24,144 bases of DNA from Actinomycetota bacterium (GTDB taxonomy: Bacteria > Actinomycetota > UBA4738), in NCBI GenBank assembly GCA_005888465.1, contig VAYJ01000054.1, positions 1 through 24,144 on the forward strand. Reading direction: 5' to 3'. Below, one piece after another: positions 7,696-16,200 of this stretch (the stretch's first letter is position 1; the number at the start of each line of letters is the position of its first letter). Below the pieces are notes generated by a model that saw only the letters and a list, made by a program, of their open reading frames with translations, had not been told where the DNA came from and made no database searches. Position numbers and translations under genes: made by a program.

Positions 7696-8013
7696 ACGCG
7701 GATGCCTGCGATCCCTTCGGGGAGTCCGGCGGCTGCAGGAGGTCGGGTCGGTTGCGGCGCGTCTTTTCCAGCGCGGCCTCGCGGCGCCAGGCTGCGATCC
7801 GAGCGTGATCGCCGGACAGCAGCACCTCGGGAACCTCGAGCCCCCGATAGCTGCGAGGCCTCGTGTAATGCGGGTGATCGAGAAGCCCGCGGTCGAACGA
7901 CTCCACCGCCAGGGACTCCTCGTTCCCGATCACGCCCGGGACGAGCCGGACGACGGCATCGACGATCGTGAGGGCGGCGGCCTCCCCGCCGGACAGCACG
8001 ACGTCCCCCACCG
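7588..8013. repeat. Tandem duplication, copy A (rplS 5' part + trmD 3' part)
   Basis: This segment contains the first 108 nt of intact rplS, a shortened intergenic region and the last ~95 codons of trmD. It is repeated directly at 8011-8495. Offset is 423 nt on the rplS side and 482 nt on the trmD side; the difference is a 59-nt segment present only in copy B (8148-8206). The roughly 286-nt trmD portion is identical in both copies, while the rplS/leader portion has four substitutions (at 7600, 7641, 7697 and 7699). The inner junction at 8011-8013 shares CCG with both parent sequences. Confidence 0.95.
7725..8013 (-). pseudogene. Truncated duplicate of trmD (3' part)
   Basis: Minus-strand sequence encoding the C-terminal ~95 residues of TrmD, starting at VGDVVLSGGEAAALTIVD and running to NRPDLLQPPD. 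It is identical at nucleotide level to the corresponding part of the intact gene (8207-8495). The N-terminal knot domain with the GGGPG motif is missing, so it cannot be a functional methyltransferase. Its own stop codon has been lost with the 59-nt deletion, and the frame runs on out of frame through rplS to about 7274. A chance GTG at 8011 could start translation of this 245-residue hybrid. A debris fragment is the simplest reading. Confidence 0.9.
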
Positions 8014-8118
8014 GCCAGCCTCAGCGACCCGCACGTGCACGCGCAGGGCGTCGCCCGGACGAAAGTCGGGCATGTCCTCGCGCAGGCGAGGTCGTTCGAC
8101 GAGATCGGTCTTGTTCAT
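8011..8118 (-). pseudogene. Truncated duplicate of rplS (5' part, 36 codons)
   Basis: ATG at 8118 begins a copy of the first 36 codons of L19 (MNKTDLVERPRLREDMPDFR, then PGDALRVHVRVAEAGR). At 8011 it fuses out of frame into duplicated trmD sequence and continues WGTSCCPAG to a stop at 7930, giving a 62-residue chimera. It lacks the body of L19 and cannot be a ribosomal protein. Unlike the intact rplS, this fragment keeps Phe at residue 19 and lies directly below the promoter-like element at 8160-8168, so it may be transcribed and translated as a leader peptide ahead of intact rplS. Confidence 0.9.
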
Positions 8119-8159
8119 AGGTGGATGCCTGCGATCCCTTCGGGGAGGTGCGACTGCCC

Positions 8160-8168
8160 ATGATAGCA
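8160..8168 (-). promoter_or_regulatory. Possible extended -10 promoter for rplS
   Basis: On the minus strand the sequence reads TGC-TATCAT, an extended -10 element (5 of 6 matches to TATAAT plus the TG dinucleotide), 41 nt before the truncated rplS start. No -35 hexamer resembling TTGACA is seen at the expected spacing. The element falls in the 59-nt segment missing from copy A, so the intact rplS has no copy immediately upstream. Confidence 0.35.
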
Positions 8169-8190
8169 CCGGGCATTTGCGCTCCCGCGG

Positions 8191-8886
8191 CTACGGCTCG
8201 CGCGGATCCGGCGGCTGCAGGAGGTCGGGTCGGTTGCGGCGCGTCTTTTCCAGCGCGGCCTCGCGGCGCCAGGCTGCGATCCGAGCGTGATCGCCGGACA
8301 GCAGCACCTCGGGAACCTCGAGCCCCCGATAGCTGCGAGGCCTCGTGTAATGCGGGTGATCGAGAAGCCCGCGGTCGAACGACTCCACCGCCAGGGACTC
8401 CTCGTTCCCGATCACGCCCGGGACGAGCCGGACGACGGCATCGACGATCGTGAGGGCGGCGGCCTCCCCGCCGGACAGCACGACGTCCCCCACCGAGACC
8501 TCTTCGGCCCCCAGGAGAGGAACAACGCGTTCGTCGACCCCCTCGTAGCGACCGCAGACGAGCACGATCCATGGGCCGGCCGCGAGCGATTCGGCCAGGG
8601 GCTGATCGAAGGGCCTGCCGGAGGGCGAGAGCAGGACCACGCGCCTGTCGCCCGGGCCTAGGGACTCGACCGCCTCGACCACCGGCTCGGGCTTCATGAC
8701 CATGCCCGGCCCGCCGCCGAACGACGCGTCGTCCACCTGGCGATGGCGGTCGTGGGCGTGGTCGCGGATGTCGGACACCCTGACGTCCACGAGCTCCTCG
8801 CGGATCGCCCGGCCGAGGAGGCTCTCGCGCAGCGGACTGTCGAAGAAGGCGGGGAAGAGCGTCAGGATGTCGATGCGGAGCGTCAT
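8191..8886 (-). CDS. trmD: tRNA (guanine37-N1)-methyltransferase TrmD (intact copy)
   Basis: TrmD methylates G37 next to the anticodon of tRNAs that read CNN-type codons, preventing +1 frameshifts; it is generally essential. The 231-residue protein is complete. It starts MTLRIDILTLFPAFFDSPL, has the SPOUT active-site loop FGGGPGMVMKPEP (about 56-68), the knot segment VLVCGRYEGVDERV, the SAM-binding VGDVVLSGGEAAAL, and the C-terminal DHPHYTRPRSYRGLEVPEVL. The ATG at 8886 overlaps the rimM stop (ATGA). Its last ~95 codons are duplicated at 7725-8013. The encoded C-terminus ends shortly after RNRPDLLQPPD, consistent with a normal full length. Confidence 0.96.
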   Translation of the reverse strand: MTLRIDILTLFPAFFDSPLRESLLGRAIREELVDVRVSDIRDHAHDRHRQVDDASFGGGPGMVMKPEPVVEAVESLGPGDRRVVLLSPSGRPFDQPLAESLAAGPWIVLVCGRYEGVDERVVPLLGAEEVSVGDVVLSGGEAAALTIVDAVVRLVPGVIGNEESLAVESFDRGLLDHPHYTRPRSYRGLEVPEVLLSGDHARIAAWRREAALEKTRRNRPDLLQPPDPREP

Positions 8887-9401
8887 GGCGTCGTGATGCC
8901 GGGAATCTCGTGGACGACCACCAGGCGCTCAGCGAGGTCGACGGACGCGATCACGTCGCGGAGCGCGGGGATGAGCAGCTCGCCGTCGCCGGCAAGGGCC
9001 GTGACCCAGACGTCGTTCGCCGGTGTTCGCACCACCTCACGGATCTCGCCCAGCACCCGCCCGGACGTCGTGCGCACCTGGCACCCTTCCAGCTCGTGCG
9101 GCCAGTAACTGCCCTCGGGGAGCGACGGCGAGGAGCCTTGCGGAACGAAGAGGTAGGCACCGGTCAGCGCCGAGGCGGCGTCGCGGTCGTCGACCTCGGC
9201 GAAACGAACCAGGACGCGTTGCTGGTGTGGGCGGGCGGCGGCGACCGTCAGGGTCCGGTCACCGTTCTCCCCCACGAACAGGCGGGCGCCAGGCTCGAAC
9301 CTGCCCGGGACCTCGGAGAGCGGGAGCACGGCGACCTCCCCCCGGATGCCGTGTGCGCGACTGACCCGCCCGACGGCGATCCAGCCGGCGCCGGCGTTCA
9401 C
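8883..9401 (-). CDS. rimM: Ribosome maturation factor RimM
   Basis: RimM helps assemble the 30S head with S19. This 172-residue protein has the N-terminal RimM beta-barrel (VGRVSRAHGIRGEVAVLPLS, about 10-29, then a segment with FEPGARLFV), the linker VPQGSSPSLPEGSYWPHEL, and a C-terminal PRC-barrel with GEIREVVRTPANDVW and ELLIPALRDVI. Length is normal. It starts with GTG at 9401, overlapping the khpA stop as GTGA, and ends overlapping trmD. It is part of the standard rpsP-khpA-rimM-trmD-rplS block. Confidence 0.95.
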   Translation of the reverse strand: MNAGAGWIAVGRVSRAHGIRGEVAVLPLSEVPGRFEPGARLFVGENGDRTLTVAAARPHQQRVLVRFAEVDDRDAASALTGAYLFVPQGSSPSLPEGSYWPHELEGCQVRTTSGRVLGEIREVVRTPANDVWVTALAGDGELLIPALRDVIASVDLAERLVVVHEIPGITTP

Positions 9402-9628
9402 CCCACGATCTCGACCTGCGCGAGCGACCCCGACTTCGTGCCGGACGCCCGAACCACATCGCGGATTGCCCGCGCGGTTCTGCCCTGACGTCCGATGACC
9501 TTGCCGACGTCCTCGGGACCGACCTCAAGGCGGAGGACGAGCCCCACATCACCCTCGACCTCGGTGACGGTTACGGCCTCGGGGTCATCGACCAGAGCCT
9601 TGGCGACGTACTCGAGGACCTCGCGCAT
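9398..9628 (-). CDS. khpA: KH-domain RNA-binding protein KhpA
   Basis: A 76-residue single KH-domain protein. The RNA-binding loop is GKVIGRQG (42-49), followed by RTARAIRDVV; upstream VLRLEVGPEDV is typical. KhpA works with KhpB/Jag in several Gram-positive bacteria as a post-transcriptional RNA chaperone that affects cell size and division. It lies between rpsP and rimM, the usual place in Gram-positive and actinobacterial genomes. The ATG at 9628 follows rpsP by 11 nt; the end overlaps rimM. Confidence 0.94.
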   Translation of the reverse strand: MREVLEYVAKALVDDPEAVTVTEVEGDVGLVLRLEVGPEDVGKVIGRQGRTARAIRDVVRASGTKSGSLAQVEIVG

Positions 9629-9639
9629 GACGGCGCCGC

Positions 9640-9921
9640 TCAGGCAGGCGCGGCCGAGGCCGTGCGGGACGCGGCGAAGCGCTCCCAGATGCCCTGCACC
9701 TTCAGGAGGCTTCGGACCTGCTCGGTGGGCTGCGCGCCCTGCGAGAGCCAGTAGAGCGCTCGGGATTCGTCGATCTGGATCAGCGAGGGATCCTCGAGCG
9801 GGTGGTACTTGCCGATGTTCTCGATCACCCGGCCGTCGCGCGGGCTCCGCGAATCCGCGACGACCACCCGGTAGAACGGCCGCTTGGCCTTACCCATCCG
9901 CATCAACCTGATCTTGACCAT
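9640..9921 (-). CDS. rpsP: 30S ribosomal protein S16
   Basis: A 93-residue S16 of the 30S body. It begins MVKIRLMRMGKAKRPFYRVV and continues with DSRSPRDGRVIENIGKYHPL and the C-terminal AQPTEQVRSLLKVQGIW. The start at ATG 9921 is set by homology to the strongly conserved N-terminus; the frame is open far upstream, but that part overlaps ffh and is not real. A purine-rich stretch lies upstream. It is separated from ffh by 17 nt and from khpA by 11 nt, so it is probably in the same transcript as both. Confidence 0.97.
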   Translation of the reverse strand: MVKIRLMRMGKAKRPFYRVVVADSRSPRDGRVIENIGKYHPLEDPSLIQIDESRALYWLSQGAQPTEQVRSLLKVQGIWERFAASRTASAAPA

Positions 9922-9938
9922 CTCGCTCGGATCCTCTC

Positions 9939-11285
<1,347 letters not shown>

Positions 11286-11296
11286 CTGCCGGGATT

Positions 11297-12217
11297 CTAC
11301 GGACCCGGCCGGCGAGCGCCTTTCGCGAGATAGGTCGCGAGCCCCACCCGAAACGGCGTGAGGTCGAGGTCGAAGTGGCCCCGAAGTGCTTCGGTGTCCG
11401 CCACTGCATCCTCGGTGAGGAACTCGACCGCCTCCGGGGAGAGCTTCGGCCATGGCCAGAGCTGAGCGACCGCGCCTCCCGCCTTCGCCATCCATCGCGG
11501 GATGTGCAGGAGAGCGCGACGGGCTCCGCGGACCGCGAGCATCGTTCGCAGCACCTCGTTCATCGAGAGCACGTCCGGGCCACCGATCTCGAACGTGCCG
11601 GAGAGGCCGCCGGGGCGAGCCGCCTGGGCGATCGCGCGCGCCACGTCCTCGACGAACACCGGCTGCAACGCTTGCGACCCGTCGCCCACCACGGGGATCG
11701 CCGGGAGGAAGCGGGAGCACCACACGAACACGTTGAGCGCGCGGTCCTCCGGCCCGTACACCCACGACGGGCGCAGGATCACGTGGTCGATCGCAGCGCG
11801 GCGCAGATGCTCCTCACCCTCCCACTTCGCGCGGTACCAGGCCTGCGACGCGTCCGCCGAGGCGCCCACCCCCGAGACGAAGACGAACTTTCGGGCCCCG
11901 ACCGCGACGGCCGCGTCCACTAGGCGTGACGTGCCCCGCCCGTCGAACGCCTCGAACGTGTAGCCGCGTCGCGGCCGCTGGACCGGGAACGTCGGGAATG
12001 TGAGCGCCTGCACGACGACGTCGGCGCCCGAGAGCGCGGGAGCGAGCGACGCCTCGTCGAGCACGTCACCGCCGACGGCGCGCGCGCCGAGCGCGGCGAT
12101 CCGTCGGCCGGACCGCGACGGGTGGGCCGTCATCACGAGGACGTCCTCACCGTCGGCCACGAGTCGCCGAACGGCCGCAGCGCCGATGAATCCGCTGCCG
12201 CCCGCGACGAGGATCAT
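11297..12217 (-). CDS. NAD(P)-dependent epimerase/NDUFA9-like atypical SDR protein
   Basis: A 306-residue Rossmann-fold protein starting at ATG 12217 with MILVAGGSGFIGAAAVRRLV. The dinucleotide-binding motif is GGSGFIG (6-12). GDVLDEASLAPALSGADVVV, FVFVSGVGAS, the active-site-like segment AWYRAKWEGEEH, and LRPSWVYGPEDRALN follow, then VFVEDVARAIAQA. This pattern matches the complex-I NDUFA9-like / NmrA-type atypical short-chain dehydrogenases rather than classical sugar epimerases. The YxxxK pair is not clean: Tyr is three residues before Lys. Members of this group are often sugar- or quinone-linked oxidoreductases or NADP sensors; the substrate here is unknown. It is embedded between ftsY (ATGA overlap) and ffh (11 nt), so it is co-expressed with the SRP pathway. 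Confidence 0.82.
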   Translation of the reverse strand: MILVAGGSGFIGAAAVRRLVADGEDVLVMTAHPSRSGRRIAALGARAVGGDVLDEASLAPALSGADVVVQALTFPTFPVQRPRRGYTFEAFDGRGTSRLVDAAVAVGARKFVFVSGVGASADASQAWYRAKWEGEEHLRRAAIDHVILRPSWVYGPEDRALNVFVWCSRFLPAIPVVGDGSQALQPVFVEDVARAIAQAARPGGLSGTFEIGGPDVLSMNEVLRTMLAVRGARRALLHIPRWMAKAGGAVAQLWPWPKLSPEAVEFLTEDAVADTEALRGHFDLDLTPFRVGLATYLAKGARRPGP

Positions 12218-13158
12218 CGCCCGACGAGGGATCGGGCGAAGCGTTCGGCGTCGAACGGCTCCAGATCGTCGGTGCCCTCGCCCGTGCCGACGAGCTTCAC
12301 CGGGACGCCGAACTCCTCGCGCACGGCGAGCGCGATCCCGCCGCGCGCGGTGCCGTCCATCTTCGCGAGGACGATCCCCGTCACGCCGACCGCCTCGGTG
12401 AAGGCGCGCGCTTGCGCGATGCCGTTTTGGCCCGTGGTCGCGTCCAGCACCAGCAGCACCTCGTCGGGCGGGCGGCCGCTCGCCTTCTCCAGCACGCGCC
12501 GGACCTTCGCGAGCTCCTGCATGAGGGGCTCGCGCGTGTGCAGCCGGCCAGCAGTATCGACGATCAGCACGTCGCTGCCGCGAGCCTGCGCGGCCTGCAC
12601 CGCGTCGTAGGCAACCGCCCCCGGGTCGGCCCCGCGCTCTTGCCCGACGAGATGCGCGCCCGTTCGGGAGGCCCACGTCTCGAGCTGCTCCCCGGCCGCG
12701 GCGCGGAACGTGTCGCTCGCCGCCAGGCTCACGCGCCGCCCCTCTCGCGCGAGGAGGCTCGCGAGCTTGCCGATCGTGGTGGTCTTCCCGCTGCCGTTCA
12801 CCCCGACCACCATCACGATCCCCGGCGACCCGGCCGGCGCCCGCCACGACGGGTCGTCGGCGAAGGTCTTCGCGACCTCGGCCGCGAGGACGGCCGCGGG
12901 ATCGGCCGGCGGCCGGAAGGACGCGCGCACGCGGGTCACGAGGTCTGCCGCCGCGCGGGGGCCGACGTCCGCCCGGACGAGCGCCTCCTCGAGGGCGGTC
13001 CACGTCTCGGGCCCGGCCTGGCCCCCACCGAAGATGGCGCGGACCCTGGCCCCGAGGCTATCGCGCGCGGCGAAAGCCGGCCCTCGCTGCCCGGGCGGTG
13101 CTCGACGCTTGTCGCCACGGCTCGTGACGACCGCCACGACGACGATGGTGGCGACCAC
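12214..13158 (-). CDS. ftsY: SRP receptor FtsY (start uncertain; possibly ATC at 13194)
   Basis: The membrane-bound SRP receptor GTPase. The NG domain is complete: helical N domain (about 35-110), P-loop GVNGSGKT (119-126), SDTFRAAAGEQLETWA, DTAGRLHTR (201-209) and LAKMDGTARGGIAL. Actinobacterial FtsY often has an N-terminal membrane helix instead of a long acidic domain. With the GTG at 13158 only about 10 hydrophobic residues remain before the basic TSRGDKRR. The same frame continues upstream to an ATC at 13194, adding ITEVVFAVAAAI and completing a roughly 23-residue helix. That ATC has TAGGAG 6 nt upstream, and an in-frame TAG (the smc stop) blocks anything further. I list the conventional start and flag the alternative. 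Confidence 0.93.
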   Translation of the reverse strand: MVATIVVVAVVTSRGDKRRAPPGQRGPAFAARDSLGARVRAIFGGGQAGPETWTALEEALVRADVGPRAAADLVTRVRASFRPPADPAAVLAAEVAKTFADDPSWRAPAGSPGIVMVVGVNGSGKTTTIGKLASLLAREGRRVSLAASDTFRAAAGEQLETWASRTGAHLVGQERGADPGAVAYDAVQAAQARGSDVLIVDTAGRLHTREPLMQELAKVRRVLEKASGRPPDEVLLVLDATTGQNGIAQARAFTEAVGVTGIVLAKMDGTARGGIALAVREEFGVPVKLVGTGEGTDDLEPFDAERFARSLVGR

Positions 13159-13200
13159 GATGGCCGCGGCGACGGCGAAGACGACCTCGGTGATGTCGGG

Positions 13201-13206
13201 CTCCTA
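13201..13206 (-). promoter_or_regulatory. Shine-Dalgarno of ftsY overlapping the smc stop
   Basis: TAGGAG on the minus strand; its first three bases are the smc stop codon. It is 6 nt before the ATC at 13194 and 42 nt before the GTG at 13158. The spacing favours initiation at ATC, or at an ATG if the base call is wrong. Confidence 0.45.
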
Positions 13207-16200
13207 CCTCGAGGCCACGGCCGCGACCTCGACCAACCGTTGCGCGATGACGCGTGAGGCGCCGTCCCTGCCCATCGACACACCGTAGAGCACATCGGCC
13301 ATCTCCATCGTGCGCTTCTGGTGGGTGACGATAAGGATCTGCGACGCCGCGGTGAACTCCCGCACGACGTCGAGGAAGCGGTGCAGGTTCACGTCGTCGA
13401 GCGCGGCCTCGACTTCGTCCATCAGGTAGAAGGGGCTCGGCCGCGCCTTGAAGATCGCGAACAGGAAGGCGAGCGCCGCGAGCGAACGCTCCCCGCCCGA
13501 GAGCAGGGACAGGCGCTTCACGCGCTTTCGGCCCGGACGCGCTTCGACCTCGATGCCGGAGCCCAGTGGGTCCGACGGATCGGTCAGCTCCAGGCGGCCC
13601 TCGCCGCCCGGGAACAGCAGCGCGAACAGGGCTCGGAACTCCCGATCCACGTCATCGAACGCGGTCACGAAGAGCTCCGCCATCCGTCGGTCGACCTCGC
13701 GGATCACCTCGAGCAGGTCCCTCCGGGCCGCCTTCACGTCCTCCATCTCCCGCACCAGGAAGTCGTGTCGCTCCTGGAGCGAGCCCAGCTCGCCAGTAGC
13801 GAGGAGGTTCACCTTCCCCAGGAGCCCGAGCCGTCGCTGCACGACGTCGGCCTGCTGGCGCAGCTCCCGGACGGTGTCCTGCGTTCCGAGCGCCGCGACC
13901 TCCTGGGCCGGGTCGACGCCGTGCGCGTCGATCAACACCCGCTCGGCGTCGGCGATGCGGCGTTCGAGATCCGAACGCGCGCGATCGACGTCTTCATGGG
14001 CCTCCCGGAGTCCGTCCACCTCGAGCGCCGCCTCACGCCACGCGCGATTCCATTCGGCGTGGCGGACCTGCGCGGCCCTCGCGGCCGCGGTCGTGGTCGC
14101 GGCCTCGGCAGCCGCCTCCCCCAGCCCGGCCTCGGCGGCACGCAGGACATCTTCGGCCTCCGCCCGCTCGGCTTCGGCGACCCGGACGGCCTCCCGAAGG
14201 ACGATCGGGTCCTCCTCGCCCAGACGGGCGATATCTCGGGTCGCCCGCTCCGCACCGGCTGCCAGCCGCGCGTGCTCGCGACGAAGCGACTCGACCTCGA
14301 CCCGCAGGTGCACGGGCGGCTCGGCGAGCGCCGGCAGCGGGGACGGCTCGGCCGGCTGCCCCGGCGCCGAGATCAGACTCGCCCGCAATGCGGCAGCGAT
14401 CGCCCGGGCCGCCTCTTCGCGCTCGGCGAGCAGATGATCCTCCCGGGTCGCGGAGGCGACCTCGCCGCGTCGCCGCGCGAGCTCCTCGGCCGCCGCCGTG
14501 ATCTGACGATCGGTCTCCTCGAGCGCTTCGCGCACTGCCTCGGCGCGACGTTCGAGCTCGGCCAGGTCGTGCTTCGCCTCGCGGATCAGGCGGCTGGTCG
14601 CCGCGACCTCCCGCTCGAGGGCGCCGGACTCGCGCGCCAGGTCGTCCAGCCGGCGGTCGGGGCCGGCCGGCGCGCGCACGAACGCCCATCCCGCCACGGC
14701 CCCCTCGGGGGTGACGAACTGCGCGGACGAGTGGGATCTCCGGAGTCCCGCGGCTTCGGCGAGAGTGCGAACGAGATAGGTCTCGTGCAGGAGCGACGCG
14801 ACGAGGTCGGCGACGCGGGGGTCCGGCGACAGGGCATCCAGCAGCCGGCTTCCCGGCGACCGCCCGCCCGTTGGGGGCTCCGGTGACGGGGCCTCGTCCG
14901 CGATGGCGAGGAGGACACCGTGCGCGCCGTCGGCCTGGGCGTCGGCGATCGCCTGGGATCCGTTCGTGTACACGACGGCGTCCGCGAACGGCCCGAGCGC
15001 GCCGCGGAGCGCTGCGGTCAGATGGGGCGGACACCGAACCAGATCGGCGAGGATCCCGATCGGCCGGTTCCCGCGGCGCTTGGCGAACGACGCCGCCGGG
15101 GACTCGGCCAGCTCTTCGCGCCGGGCATGCAGCACATCCAGGCGTGCATGCAGCCCCTGCTCCCGGACCCGCGCGTCCGAGATCCCCGCCGCCAGCGTCG
15201 ATCGGCGAGCCTCGAGGTCGGCGTGCTCGCCGGCGAGCGGCGTCTCCTCGGTGTCCAGGCGCTCGATCTGCGATTCGAGCACATGCGCGCGAGCCGAGGC
15301 CTCGTCGATCATCGCCCGAACCTCTCTTCGGGCCCGGCGGAGTCTCTCGAGCTCCTCCTCGTGTCCCGCGAGCGCTCGCTGCAGGGTCTCGTGTTCGGCC
15401 CGGCGCGCCGCCGAGTCTTCGCGCTGGAGGCGTCGCTCCTCTTCCGCGTCACGCCTCGCCTGGTCAGCCAGACGGAACGCGGCCTCGCCCTCCGCCAGCT
15501 CGCCGTCACGAACCGACAGCGTCGCGGCGACGTCGTCGCGGGCGCGCTGGGTGCGTTCGAGCTCCTCCTCGAGCGCGAACAGGCGCCCTGACGCGTTCAC
15601 CGCTGCGCTCAGACGCTCCCGCGCCCCGGACTCCGATCGGATCGCGGCCCGCAGGCGCTCCTCGGCGCTGGACTTGCGGGTGAGCGCGCCGAGGTGTGCG
15701 GCACCGGCGGCTGCGGCAAGCTCGTCGGTGGACGAGCGTTCCGCGTCGGCGGCCGCGACGGTGCCGTCCAGCGATCGCAGGCGCTCTCGCGCCTGCGATC
15801 GCGCTTCCTCGGCCCGCTCCCACGCCGGAAGGTCTCGTTCGCGATCTCCGAGGAGCTCCGCGAGCCTCGCGGCCGCCAGCGTTCGCGCGAGGCGTTCGGC
15901 CTCCGCGGCGAGCACCTCGTGCCGGGCGGCGAGCTCGGCCTGCTGCTTCAGCGGCCGCAGCTGACGGCGCACCTCGCCGACCAGGTCCTGGATCCGCGCC
16001 AGGTCGCCGTCCAGGCCGGCGAGCTTTCGTTCCGCTCGCTCCCGGCGGCGGCGATGCTTGGTGATCCCGGCCGCCTCCTCGACGAACTGCCGCCGGTCCT
16101 CCGGCCGGGCCGCGAGCACGTCTTCGAGGTGCCCCTGCCCGATCAGCGTGTGCATAGCGCGGCCGATCCCCGTGTCGGACAGCAGCTCTTGGATATCGAG

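Larger units (their letters stand above)
8011..8495. repeat. Tandem duplication, copy B (with 59 extra nt)
   Basis: Direct repeat of 7588-8013. It holds the truncated rplS start, the full 72-nt trmD-rplS intergenic region, and the 3' part of the intact trmD gene. The segment 8148-8206, absent from copy A, contains the trmD stop codon and the promoter-like TATCAT. This arrangement (complete stop, spacer, then rplS start) looks ancestral. Confidence 0.95.

Noticed and set aside
7696..8190. Possible insertion sequence or riboswitch in this gene-poor stretch
   Set aside because: Fully explained by the duplicated trmD and rplS fragments; no transposase, terminal inverted repeats or target-site duplication.
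13321..14886. Plus-strand open frame of 521 codons opposite smc
   Set aside because: Antisense to the coiled-coil and C-terminal head of SMC; no recognisable domain and no ribosome-binding site seen.
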